Source: Planococcus rifietoensis (lineage in GTDB: Bacteria; Bacillota; Bacilli; Bacillales_A; Planococcaceae). Taken from it: a stretch of DNA of 64,000 bases. How positions within the stretch are numbered: the first letter of the stretch is position 1; each line of letters begins with the position of its first letter. Shown here piece after piece: positions 47,189 through 55,683 of this stretch. Where the stretch lies: contig NZ_CP013659.2 in assembly GCF_001465795.2 (NCBI RefSeq), positions 1,010,501-1,074,500 of the forward strand, written 5' to 3'. A program made the translations under genes and the position numbers. Below the pieces are notes generated by a model, which was not told where the DNA came from, searched no databases, and saw nothing but the letters and a program-made list of their open reading frames with translations.

Positions 47189-48457
47189 ATGACGAACGGC
47201 GAAAAAATCTCAGTAGAAAACGGCGTCTTGAACGTCCCTAATAACGCAGTCATCCCATTCATTATCGGTGACGGAACTGGACCAGATATCTGGAATGCAG
47301 CTTCTCGCGTACTTGAAGAAGCGGTAAACAAAGCTTATAACGGCGAAAAATCAATCGTCTGGAAAGAAGTTTTGGCTGGTCAAAAAGCGTTCGACGAAAC
47401 TGGCGAATGGCTTCCAGCTGAAACTCTTGACGTAATCCGTGAATACTTGATCGCAATCAAAGGCCCGCTTACTACGCCAATCGGCGGCGGTATCCGTTCA
47501 TTGAACGTGGCACTTCGCCAAGAGCTTGACCTTTACACTTGCTTGCGCCCTGTCCGTTATTTCGAAGGCGTGCCTTCACCGGTTAAACGCCCTGAAGATA
47601 CAGATATGGTCATCTTCCGTGAAAACACTGAAGATATCTACGCTGGTATCGAATACGCTAACGGCAGCGACGAAGTGAAAAAATTGATCTCATTCCTTAC
47701 TGATGAAATGGGCGTCAAAAACATCCGCTTCCCAGAATCATCAGGTATCGGCATCAAACCGATCTCTGAAGAAGGAACAAAACGCCTTGTGCGTTCTGCG
47801 ATCAACTATGCGTTGACTGAAGGCCGCGACTCCGTAACGCTTGTCCATAAAGGGAACATCATGAAGTTCACTGAAGGAGCTTTCAAAAACTGGGGCTATG
47901 AAGTGGCTGAGCAAGAGTTTGGCGACAAAGTCTTCACATGGAACGAATACGATGCAATCAAAGACGAAAAAGGAACAGATGCTGCGAACAAAGCACAAGA
48001 AGACGCTTTGGCTTCAGGCAAGATCCTTGTTAAAGATTCCATCGCTGATATCTTCCTTCAGCAAATCCTTACACGCCCAAGCGAGTTCGACGTTGTTGCA
48101 ACAATGAACTTGAACGGCGACTATATTTCCGATGCACTTGCTGCGCAAGTCGGCGGTATCGGTATCGCACCAGGCGCAAACATCAACTACGATACAGGAC
48201 ATGCAATTTTCGAAGCGACTCACGGTACTGCTCCGAAATACGCTGGCCTTGATAAAGTCAACCCATCTTCTGTTATCTTGTCAGGCGTCTTGATGCTTGA
48301 GCACCTTGGCTGGTCAGAAGCTGCGAAATTGATCACATCATCTATGGAAAAAACCATTGCGTCTAAAGTTGTCACTTATGACTTCGCTCGTCTAATGGAC
48401 GGCGCGACAGAAGTGAAAACATCTGCATTCGCTGATGAACTAATTAAAAACATGTAA
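47189..48457 (+). CDS. icd: NADP-dependent isocitrate dehydrogenase
   Basis: 422 residues from ATG 47189 after CAGGAGGAAC; 13 extra upstream codons have no ribosome site. [27 protein letters not shown] (isocitrate and phosphorylation-site serine region), [11 protein letters not shown] and the NADP-binding HGTAPKYAG define it. Oxidatively decarboxylates isocitrate to 2-oxoglutarate. Uses mostly A/T-tolerant highly expressed codons, unlike citZ. Followed by a terminator that may partly separate it from mdh. Confidence 0.96.
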   Translation: MTNGEKISVENGVLNVPNNAVIPFIIGDGTGPDIWNAASRVLEEAVNKAYNGEKSIVWKEVLAGQKAFDETGEWLPAETLDVIREYLIAIKGPLTTPIGGGIRSLNVALRQELDLYTCLRPVRYFEGVPSPVKRPEDTDMVIFRENTEDIYAGIEYANGSDEVKKLISFLTDEMGVKNIRFPESSGIGIKPISEEGTKRLVRSAINYALTEGRDSVTLVHKGNIMKFTEGAFKNWGYEVAEQEFGDKVFTWNEYDAIKDEKGTDAANKAQEDALASGKILVKDSIADIFLQQILTRPSEFDVVATMNLNGDYISDALAAQVGGIGIAPGANINYDTGHAIFEATHGTAPKYAGLDKVNPSSVILSGVLMLEHLGWSEAAKLITSSMEKTIASKVVTYDFARLMDGATEVKTSAFADELIKNM

Positions 48458-48460
48458 AAT

Positions 48461-48490
48461 GAAAGAGGAGGCTTTTGCCTCCTCTTTGTT
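48461..48490 (+). terminator. Terminator between icd and mdh
   Basis: AAAGAGGAGGC/GCCTCCTCTTT hairpin with a tiny loop; weak T-run (TTTGTTG), so read-through to mdh is likely. Confidence 0.65.
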
Positions 48491-48519
48491 GTATCATCTG
48501 ACGGAAAGGGGAGTTTCAT

Positions 48520-49458
48520 ATGACATTCAAACGAAAAAAGATTTCGGTAATCGGTTCTGGTTTCACTGGTGCGACGACAGCATTTTTGTTGGCGCAGAAA
48601 GAATTGGGGGATGTCGTCATCGTTGATATTCCGGCAATGGAAGATCCGGCGAAAGGCAAAGCGCTGGATATGGCGGAAGCGGCACCTGTACTGAATTTTG
48701 ATGCGCATATTACAGGAACTTCGGATTACGGAGATACGAAAGATTCCGATCTCGTCATCATTACGGCCGGCGTCGCCAGAAAACCGGGCATGAGCCGCGA
48801 TGATCTGGTGCAGACCAACCAGAAAGTCATGAAATCCGTTACAAAAGAAATCGTTGCCCACTCGCCAAATGCAACAATATTGGTGTTGACCAATCCAGTG
48901 GATGCGATGACGTACACTGTCTTCAAAGAATCCGGCTTGCCGAAAGAGCGTGTCATCGGCCAGTCCGGCGTGCTTGATTCGGCTCGCTTCCGCAGCTTTG
49001 TGGCTGAAGAGCTCAATCTGTCGGTCAAAGATATTACCGGATTTGTGCTCGGCGGCCACGGAGATGATATGGTGCCGCTCGTCCGCTACTCGTTCGCTGG
49101 CGGCATCCCGCTCGAAACCCTTATCCCGAAAGACCGGCTCGAGCAAATCGTCGAGCGGACGCGAAAAGGCGGCGCGGAAATCGTCAATCTTCTCGGCAAT
49201 GGTTCAGCGTATTATGCGCCTGCCGCCTCGTTGGTGGAAATGGCTGAAGCAATTTTACTGGACCAAAAACGTGTCTTGCCGTCAATCGCTTATCTTCAAG
49301 GAGAATACGGCATGGACGGTATTTATCTTGGAGTACCGGCAGTGCTCGGTGCATCCGGAATCGAAAAAATCATCGAAATCGAGTTGAACGAAGAAGAAAA
49401 ACAAGCGCTCGACAAGTCCGCTGCATCGGTTAAAGCAGTGATGGATGTATTAGCGTAA
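48520..49458 (+). CDS. mdh: Malate dehydrogenase (LDH-like, NAD-dependent)
   Basis: 312 residues. NAD-binding [14 protein letters not shown], substrate-binding arginines in [21 protein letters not shown], and the catalytic histidine in [10 protein letters not shown]. Oxidises malate to oxaloacetate for CitZ. Third gene of the citZ-icd-mdh group, with GAAAGGGGAG as ribosome site. Terminator follows. Confidence 0.96.
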   Translation: MTFKRKKISVIGSGFTGATTAFLLAQKELGDVVIVDIPAMEDPAKGKALDMAEAAPVLNFDAHITGTSDYGDTKDSDLVIITAGVARKPGMSRDDLVQTNQKVMKSVTKEIVAHSPNATILVLTNPVDAMTYTVFKESGLPKERVIGQSGVLDSARFRSFVAEELNLSVKDITGFVLGGHGDDMVPLVRYSFAGGIPLETLIPKDRLEQIVERTRKGGAEIVNLLGNGSAYYAPAASLVEMAEAILLDQKRVLPSIAYLQGEYGMDGIYLGVPAVLGASGIEKIIEIELNEEEKQALDKSAASVKAVMDVLA

Positions 49459-49465
49459 AGCACAG

Positions 49466-49497
49466 AGCCGGGCAGTGAGTTACTGCCCGGCTTTTTA
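49466..49497 (+). terminator. Terminator after mdh
   Basis: AGCCGGGCAGT/ACTGCCCGGCT hairpin with a 5-base loop, then TTTTTAT. Confidence 0.85.
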
Positions 49498-49530
49498 TAT
49501 ACATATATATAAGCGGCATTCGGGCAGTTA

Positions 49531-49545
49531 TTGACAGTGTGTCAA
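49531..49545. promoter_or_regulatory. Palindrome TTGACA-GTG-TGTCAA upstream of maoC-phoPR
   Basis: Perfect 6-bp inverted repeat. The left half looks like a -35 but no -10 lies 16-18 bases on; a possible promoter TTGCAC-N18-TACTAT follows at 49557-49586. Operator role is inferred only. Confidence 0.35.
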
Positions 49546-49619
49546 AGCGAGCGAGCTTGCACTTGTACTCATGAAATTGATACTATAAGGATATGAACCA
49601 CTTAGGGGAGGGAACGCCC

Positions 49620-50096
49620 GTGTTGCTCGGGAAAAAACGCAAGCTAGGCAGAAAGATTGAAGACATTACAGTCGGAGAGAAGTTGAAGCTGACCGAAAAG
49701 GTCGAAGACAAGGATTTGCTCTTGTATCTTGGCTTGACAAATGATGGAAATCCTTTGTATATCCAGCATGATTTTGCATCAACGACCAGTTTTGAAAAAC
49801 CGGTCGTGCCGAACATCATGTTGACGGGAATCGTCACATCAGCGGTCTCCAAGTATATGCCAGGCCCGGGTTCGTATATTTGCGAACAGCATTTGGTTTT
49901 CAAAAAACCGGTCTATCATTATGCGACAGTCGATTTCCTATTGGAAGTGGCCGATGTAGACCTGAGAGGCAATTTGGTGACCATCCGTGTCGAAGGTACA
50001 GATGAAGAAGGCGCCATTTGCATAGAAGGAAAAATCGTGGCACAACCACCAAAGACTTCAAACAAATTGACAACGCAGGCGATGGAAAATTTCTAA
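49620..50096 (+). CDS. MaoC-like hotdog dehydratase domain protein
   Basis: 158 residues from GTG 49620, which follows AGGGGAGG by 8 bases; an upstream ATG nine codons earlier overlaps that ribosome site. Single hotdog fold similar to R-specific enoyl-CoA hydratases (DLLLYLGLTNDGNPLYIQHDFA contains the D-x4-H-like motif). Possible substrate is an acyl-CoA or acyl-ACP, unproven. It lies 45 bases upstream of phoP and may share its transcript, which is unusual for a phosphate-response operon. Confidence 0.78.
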   Translation: MLLGKKRKLGRKIEDITVGEKLKLTEKVEDKDLLLYLGLTNDGNPLYIQHDFASTTSFEKPVVPNIMLTGIVTSAVSKYMPGPGSYICEQHLVFKKPVYHYATVDFLLEVADVDLRGNLVTIRVEGTDEEGAICIEGKIVAQPPKTSNKLTTQAMENF

Positions 50097-50141
50097 AGCG
50101 GTTTGGGATGGGGGTTCCAAATTGAGTGTGGAGGATGCAAA

Positions 50142-50849
50142 ATGCCGAAGAAACTTTTGATCATTGAAGACGAACATTCGATTGCAACGTTGTTATCGTA
50201 TAATTTGGTGCAGGCGGGGTATGAAACGATTATCGCGAATGACGGGAAACAAGGGTACGATCTTGCGCTAAGCGAAAAGCCGGATTTGATCGTGCTGGAT
50301 TTGATGTTGCCGTCTATGGATGGCGTGGAAGTGTGCAAATCACTGCGCCAGCAGAAAGTGAACACACCAATCATCATGTTGACGGCAAAAGGCGACGAAT
50401 TCGACAAAGTACTCGGCCTCGAACTAGGTGCAGATGATTATATGACCAAGCCGTTCAGCCCGCGTGAAGTGGTTGCCCGTATCAAGGCAGTATTGCGCCG
50501 GGCAGAAACAAGCCCTGTCATCCAGCAGGATGGGTCTACGCCTTATGTGTTCGGCAAGTTGCAAATTTTCCCAGATAGATTCGAAGTGTTTTTGGATGAA
50601 AAGCAATTGGAATTCACGCCAAAAGAGTTCGAACTGCTCGTCTATTTGGCTGAAAACAAAAATAGAGTGTTGACACGCGATCAATTATTGAGCGCCGTGT
50701 GGAAATACGATTTTGCGGGCGATACACGGATTGTCGATGTTCACGTCAGCCATTTGCGTGAAAAGATCGAAGTGAATACGCGCAAGCCGACTTACATTAA
50801 AACAATTCGGGGCTTGGGCTATAAATTCGAGGAGCCGAAAAGTTCATGA
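50142..50849 (+). CDS. phoP: Phosphate response regulator PhoP (OmpR family)
   Basis: 235 residues from ATG 50142 after GTGGAGG. Receiver domain with acidic pocket IIEDEHS and phospho-acceptor in IVLDLMLPSMDG (Asp near residue 53), K in TKPFSPREV; winged-helix output from about 130, ending RGLGYKFEEP. Controls Pho regulon and wall teichoic acid genes in Bacillus. Stop overlaps the phoR start by 4 bases (ATGA). Confidence 0.94.
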   Translation: MPKKLLIIEDEHSIATLLSYNLVQAGYETIIANDGKQGYDLALSEKPDLIVLDLMLPSMDGVEVCKSLRQQKVNTPIIMLTAKGDEFDKVLGLELGADDYMTKPFSPREVVARIKAVLRRAETSPVIQQDGSTPYVFGKLQIFPDRFEVFLDEKQLEFTPKEFELLVYLAENKNRVLTRDQLLSAVWKYDFAGDTRIVDVHVSHLREKIEVNTRKPTYIKTIRGLGYKFEEPKSS

Positions 50850-52246
50850 CTTTCCGGCGCCGCTTGCTGATCTCCTTATTGCTATGGATCGGCACGCTGC
50901 TCATAGGGCTTTATTTGATCGTGCTCCAGTTTCTTCCTTTATATGAGGAGGCGGCCAATAAATCCGCCGTGTGGTTGGCGCTCGGGCTTATTTTCCTTGT
51001 AGGGCTCGGGGCCTCCGCCGTCATTGGAAACCGCATCATCCGTTTGCAAGTGGAGCCGGTGGAAAATGCTACAGCGACCGCAGTGGAACTGGTGAAAGGG
51101 AATTACCGTGCACGTGCTTATGAATCCGATGCCCAGGGCAGCTTGGAGTTGAATAAGACAATCAATGTACTGGCACGCAATCTGCAGGAAGTCGCGACTG
51201 TCCGCTTGATGGAGCAGGAACGGCTGAAAACCTTGATTGAGAATATGGGCAGTGCACTGATCATGATTGACCGGCAGGGGACGATTTCCCTGGTCAACAG
51301 GGCTTTTCTCGAAGAAACGGGTTTGAGCAGTGACGCGGTTCTTGGTAGTTTGTACCGTGAAATCAGTATTGCGCCCGAGCTGAAATCCTTCATTGAAACA
51401 GTATTCATGACTGAGACGCGCTCGCGCGATCAAATCGAGTTCGCCGAAGGGCTGAAAATGAAGAACTTGGATGTCTACGGCGCACCGGTCATCGGCGAAC
51501 ACGAGCGCTGGCTGGGTGTGGTCATCGTTTTCCATGATATTACCGAGTTGAAAAAATTGGAGCAAGTGCGCAAGGATTTCGTGGCGAATGTTTCTCATGA
51601 ATTGCGTACGCCTGTCACTTCTATTAAAGGGTTCTCGGAAACTTTGCTGGATGGGGCCTATCAGGATACAGATACGTTATTGTCCTTTTTGGAAATTATC
51701 CAGACGGAAAGCAATCGCTTGGAAATGCTTATCAATGATTTGCTCAACTTGTCCAATATGGAGCGTTCCGCTTTCCACATTGAGCTGGAGCCGACAGATA
51801 TGAAAGCCGTCATTGAACGGGCCGTCGAGACGGTGCACCCAAAACTGGCAGAAAAGAATATTAGCCTTGAATTGGATTTGGCACCGGTTATTGTGAACGG
51901 CGACGGGAACCGGCTCATCCAAGTCATCGTCAATTTATTGATCAATGCTTGCACTTATTCACAGGAAAACACCAAAGTGTCGCTGAAGCTTTACGCTGAA
52001 GGGGATCAGGCCATTGTAGAAGTGGAAGATCAAGGCATCGGCATCGAAGCATCCGAAATCGGCCGCTTGTTTGAGCGTTTTTACCGAGTCGACCGGGCCC
52101 GCAGCCGGAATTCTGGAGGTACCGGGCTTGGGCTTTCGATCGTCAAACACATCATCGAAGCGCATCATGGCAATGTCGAAGTGGAAAGCGAAGTCGGCGT
52201 CGGGACAACCTTTACCGTTCATTTGCCGCTTGCGGAAGAAATTTAG
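50846..52246 (+). CDS. phoR: Sensor histidine kinase PhoR, short form without extracytoplasmic domain
   Basis: 466 residues against about 579 in B. subtilis. Two membrane helices (about 8-30 and 42-62) are joined by only about ten outside residues, so the external PDC sensor domain of B. subtilis PhoR is absent. HAMP (about 62-115), PAS (about 125-235), HisKA with VSHELRTP (H251) and HATPase with NLLINACTYS, DQGIGI and GGTGLGLSIV follow. Signal sensing must then be cytoplasmic, probably by PAS. The next gene starts 9 bases after the stop. Confidence 0.93.
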   Translation: MTFRRRLLISLLLWIGTLLIGLYLIVLQFLPLYEEAANKSAVWLALGLIFLVGLGASAVIGNRIIRLQVEPVENATATAVELVKGNYRARAYESDAQGSLELNKTINVLARNLQEVATVRLMEQERLKTLIENMGSALIMIDRQGTISLVNRAFLEETGLSSDAVLGSLYREISIAPELKSFIETVFMTETRSRDQIEFAEGLKMKNLDVYGAPVIGEHERWLGVVIVFHDITELKKLEQVRKDFVANVSHELRTPVTSIKGFSETLLDGAYQDTDTLLSFLEIIQTESNRLEMLINDLLNLSNMERSAFHIELEPTDMKAVIERAVETVHPKLAEKNISLELDLAPVIVNGDGNRLIQVIVNLLINACTYSQENTKVSLKLYAEGDQAIVEVEDQGIGIEASEIGRLFERFYRVDRARSRNSGGTGLGLSIVKHIIEAHHGNVEVESEVGVGTTFTVHLPLAEEI

Positions 52247-52255
52247 GAGGAACAT

Positions 52256-53476
52256 ATGGAAACCAAACACCCATTTTTGCCGATTATCGTCGGCACCGAT
52301 ATGAATGCTTATAATATGGCGATTTCATTTCACGAAGCATACGGCATCAAGCCGATCTTGATTGGCAAAGAGCCATTGTCCTTTACGGAAATGAGCTCGA
52401 TCACTGAAACCATCGAATTCGATAAGAAATTGTCCGAACCGGAACATTTCGCGGATATTTTAATCGGCATGGCAGACAAATACAGAGCTCCTGGCAAAAC
52501 CTTATTGCTAGTTGGCACGAACGATTTATACGTGCGCTTGATCATTGAGAATGCTAAAGTACTGCGCGAGCATTATGTATTCAATTATCCGAACGAAGCA
52601 TTGATGAACCAGCTGCAAATGAAAGCGAATTTCTACGAATTGTGCAAAGAGCACGGCATCGATACACCGACGACTTATTTTTACGACTGCAGCCAGGATA
52701 TGCCGTTTGATGATAGCGATATGATGTATCCGGTTGTCGTCAAGCCAAGCAATGGCATCGAATACAGCCGCAATAATTTCGAAGGCCAGGAAAAAGTCTA
52801 TAAAGTGGACAGTCCGAAAGAATTGTTTGAAGTTGTCCAGAAAATCAAGGCAAGCGGCTACCGTGATGAATTAATCATTCAGGATTTCATTCCAGGCGAT
52901 GATACATATATGTGGGATTCCGTCATCTATGCCAATTCCAAAGGGCAGACACAATTGGTGACGTTCGCGCAAGTTGTCTTGCAGGAGCACACAGTGACAG
53001 CCATCGGCAATTACACGGCGCTCATCACGCGCTTCGATAAGGAAATGATGCAAAAGCTCCAGCACTTCCTCGAAGCGGTCGGCTATACCGGCTTCGCCAA
53101 TTTCGATTTGAAGTACGATTCGCGCGACAAGAAGTTCAAGGTCTTCGAAGTGAATATTCGCCAAGGGCGCTCAAGCTATTACGTGACGGCGCTTGGCCAT
53201 AACATGGCGGAGTACTTGGTCGATGATTTGATCTATAAAACAGACAAGCCGATCACGTATTTGAATGAAGATTTCCTGTTCACGGTCGTCCCCAAAGCGG
53301 TATTGCGCAACTTCGTCCAAAACCAGGCGGTCCAAAAAGACATCAAACGCTTGATCAAGGAAAAGAAATGGGGCAATCCGCTATTCTATAAAAAAGATAC
53401 CCACATGAAGCGCAAACTGTATCTTTTTGCGCGCCAAGTGAATTATTATAAAAAATACAAAAACAATCAATGGTAA
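52256..53476 (+). CDS. ATP-grasp carboxylate-amine ligase, related to D-aspartate ligase of peptidoglycan cross-bridges
   Basis: 406 residues. The N-terminus FLPIIVGTDMNAYNMAISFH is the Rossmann-like first domain; the ATP-grasp core runs from about 110 to 310, with VVVKPSNGIEY, ELIIQDFIPGDDTYMW and FEVNIRQGRSSYY (Mg-binding E and N). Similar proteins include the Enterococcus D-Asp ligase that adds a D-amino acid to the Lys side chain of peptidoglycan precursors. Planococcus walls are known for an L-Lys-D-Glu bridge (type A4alpha), so a D-Glu or D-Asp ligase is a sensible but unproven guess. AGGAGG ribosome site, 9 bases after phoR: likely one transcript with phoPR. Confidence 0.8.
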   Translation: METKHPFLPIIVGTDMNAYNMAISFHEAYGIKPILIGKEPLSFTEMSSITETIEFDKKLSEPEHFADILIGMADKYRAPGKTLLLVGTNDLYVRLIIENAKVLREHYVFNYPNEALMNQLQMKANFYELCKEHGIDTPTTYFYDCSQDMPFDDSDMMYPVVVKPSNGIEYSRNNFEGQEKVYKVDSPKELFEVVQKIKASGYRDELIIQDFIPGDDTYMWDSVIYANSKGQTQLVTFAQVVLQEHTVTAIGNYTALITRFDKEMMQKLQHFLEAVGYTGFANFDLKYDSRDKKFKVFEVNIRQGRSSYYVTALGHNMAEYLVDDLIYKTDKPITYLNEDFLFTVVPKAVLRNFVQNQAVQKDIKRLIKEKKWGNPLFYKKDTHMKRKLYLFARQVNYYKKYKNNQW

Positions 53477-53550
53477 GTTTACAAAGGCTTAACACCAGCT
53501 TCACAATCAGGTGCTATTCTTTAATAGAACCCCCTTCAACCGCATGACTT

Positions 53551-53584
53551 GAAAAAGAGCCCTTCCCCGGGCTCTTTTTCTATT
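53551..53584 (+). terminator. Terminator after the ATP-grasp gene
   Basis: AAAAAGAGCCC/GGGCTCTTTTT hairpin with a 5-base loop and T-run. Confidence 0.85.
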
Positions 53585-53647
53585 TTCCTGAAACTATTTC
53601 ACAATCATTCCGTATACATAGTTATAAAGATAAAAGGGGGAAACACC

Positions 53648-54619
53648 ATGACTACGAAACGAGTGCTGTCGATTATCGGCTTATCGATTGCGGGCATACT
53701 GTTATTGGTCGCTGTTTTTACTTCCTGGTATACGGTTGATGAATCGGAGCAGGCAGTCATTATCACATTCGGTGAAGCAGGAGAGCCGGTTACGGAATCG
53801 GGGCTTCATTTCAAGATGCCTTGGCCAATCCAAAAAGCGGAAGTGATGTCAAAAGAAACGTACAGCCTTCAATTCGGCTATGACCAAAACGAGGATGGCG
53901 AAGTCACTGCATACGACAAAGAAACCAAGATGATCACAGGAGATGAAAACATCGTCCTGACAGATCTTGTCGTCCAGTGGAAAATTACCGACCCTAAAAA
54001 ATTCCTCTTCAATGCGGAAAATCCGCGGGAAATGCTTCACGATGCCACTTCAGCTTCCATCCGCTCGATCATCGGAAGTTCCTTGATCGATGACGCCTTG
54101 ACTTCAGGGAAAGCGGAAATCGAAGCAGAGACACGCGACTTGCTATCATCACTAATCGAAGAATACGATATCGGCATTTCTGTCTTGGCGGTCAAGCTTC
54201 AGGATGTGGAGCTGCCGAACGAAGAAGTCCGCGCAGCGTTCACGAACGTGACGGACGCCAGGGAAACGATGAACACAAAGATCAATGAAGCGAATAAATA
54301 CGAAAATCAAAAACGCAACGAAGCCTTGGGTGAGAAATCAGCCATTAATTCACGGGCAGAAGCTCAGAAAGTCGAACGAGTGGAGCAGGCGACAGGAGAC
54401 GTTGCGGTATTCGATAAACTGTATGCCGAATACGAAGGCAATCCGGAAGTGACCAGGCAGCGCTTGATCATGGAAACTTTGGAGTCGGTGCTACCGGACG
54501 CCAAATTGTATATCATGAACGACGATGAAGGAACGATGAAGTATTTGCCGCTCGGCGAAATGCAAACTGCGGTACCGCCGGCAGCAGAAGAACAAACCGA
54601 AGAAGGGGGCGGCAACTGA
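53648..54619 (+). CDS. hflK: HflK-type SPFH/band 7 membrane protein
   Basis: 323 residues from ATG 53648 after AAAGGGGGAAA; an upstream in-frame reading passes through the terminator and is rejected. One N-terminal membrane helix (about 6-28), SPFH domain (about 30-215), coiled coil (about 225-285) and a Glu-rich end. With HflC it forms a cage around FtsH in E. coli and tunes membrane protein turnover. hflK stop and hflC start overlap (TGATG). This pair is not found at the polA locus of B. subtilis. Confidence 0.87.
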   Translation: MTTKRVLSIIGLSIAGILLLVAVFTSWYTVDESEQAVIITFGEAGEPVTESGLHFKMPWPIQKAEVMSKETYSLQFGYDQNEDGEVTAYDKETKMITGDENIVLTDLVVQWKITDPKKFLFNAENPREMLHDATSASIRSIIGSSLIDDALTSGKAEIEAETRDLLSSLIEEYDIGISVLAVKLQDVELPNEEVRAAFTNVTDARETMNTKINEANKYENQKRNEALGEKSAINSRAEAQKVERVEQATGDVAVFDKLYAEYEGNPEVTRQRLIMETLESVLPDAKLYIMNDDEGTMKYLPLGEMQTAVPPAAEEQTEEGGGN

Positions 54620-55599
54620 TGGATCCGAAACAGCCATTCGGCAATTCCAACACAACGGATATCTTCGGCAATAAAAATCGGGCCAAAAAACCGAGAGAAC
54701 CGAGAGAACCGATCAATTACCGGAAATACTGGAAACCGATCCTCATCTCGACGCTTGTCTTTTTCGCATTGTTGATCGTGCTGACCAATACCTATGTCGT
54801 GAAGGAAAACGAATACCGCGTTGTCCGGCAGTTCGGCGAAGTCGTCAAAGTCCAGGAAGACCCGGGCATCAAGATGAAGATCCCGTTCATCCAAAGCATC
54901 ACGACGATCCCGAAATACCAGATGACTTATGATGTATCGGAAGCGGAAATCAACACGAAAGACAAAAAGCGCATCTTGATCGATAATTACGCCGTCTGGC
55001 GAGTGACCGACCCGTTAAGCATGATTTCGAACGCCGGCACGATCGTCAATGCCGAATCGCGCATGGAGGAGTTTATTTATTCCGTCGTGCGCACCGAGCT
55101 TGGCCAGCTGGATTATGATGAAATCATCAACGACGAAAATTCCTCACGCGGCAGTTTGAATGACACGGTGACGGAAAGAGTCAATGAATTGCTCAACACA
55201 GATCAATACGGCATTGAAGTCGTCGATGTCCGCATGAAACGCACCGATTTACCGGCAGAAAACGAACAAGCCGTCTTTACACGGATGATCTCTGAGCGGG
55301 ATTCGACTGCGCAGGATTACTTGTCGCAAGGCGATGCACGCAAGCGTGAAATCGAAGCGCAAGCGGACCGCGAAGCACAGGAAGTCATTGCGACCGCCAA
55401 AAAAGAAGCGGCTTTGATCGAAGCAGACGGGGAAGCGGAAGCTGCTCAGATCTACAACGAATCATTCTCGAAAGACCCTGAGTTTTATGAACTATACCGT
55501 TCACTCGAATCATATTCGAAAACGGTCGGTGAAGACACGGTCATCATCATGCCGTCGGATTCACCTTATGCAAGATTGTTATCCGGAAATCTGGAATAA
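54619..55599 (+). CDS. hflC: HflC-type SPFH/band 7 membrane protein
   Basis: 326 residues. Basic cytoplasmic start of about 40 residues rich in Pro, Arg and Lys (NRAKKPREPREPINY), one membrane helix (about 46-66), SPFH domain (about 70-235), and Ala/Glu/Lys-rich coiled coil (about 240-285; QGDARKREIEAQADREAQEV). Partner of HflK in an FtsH-regulating complex by family. Start overlaps the hflK stop by one base, so the two are made together. Confidence 0.87.
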   Translation: MDPKQPFGNSNTTDIFGNKNRAKKPREPREPINYRKYWKPILISTLVFFALLIVLTNTYVVKENEYRVVRQFGEVVKVQEDPGIKMKIPFIQSITTIPKYQMTYDVSEAEINTKDKKRILIDNYAVWRVTDPLSMISNAGTIVNAESRMEEFIYSVVRTELGQLDYDEIINDENSSRGSLNDTVTERVNELLNTDQYGIEVVDVRMKRTDLPAENEQAVFTRMISERDSTAQDYLSQGDARKREIEAQADREAQEVIATAKKEAALIEADGEAEAAQIYNESFSKDPEFYELYRSLESYSKTVGEDTVIIMPSDSPYARLLSGNLE

Positions 55600-55606
55600 T
55601 GTCTGG

Positions 55607-55665
55607 AGCCGTCATTTCTCTTCTATTTGCCTGCGTGGTAAAATAAAGGGAATGACGGCTTTTTT
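55607..55665 (+). terminator. Terminator after hflC with a 34-base loop that holds a possible polA promoter
   Basis: AGCCGTCATT (55607-55616) pairs perfectly with AATGACGGCT (55651-55660), followed by TTTTT. The loop contains TGG-TAAAAT (55636-55644), an extended -10, so transcripts ending here and starting for polA may share the element. Confidence 0.6.
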
Positions 55666-55683
55666 ATGGAAAGGGGTAATTTT

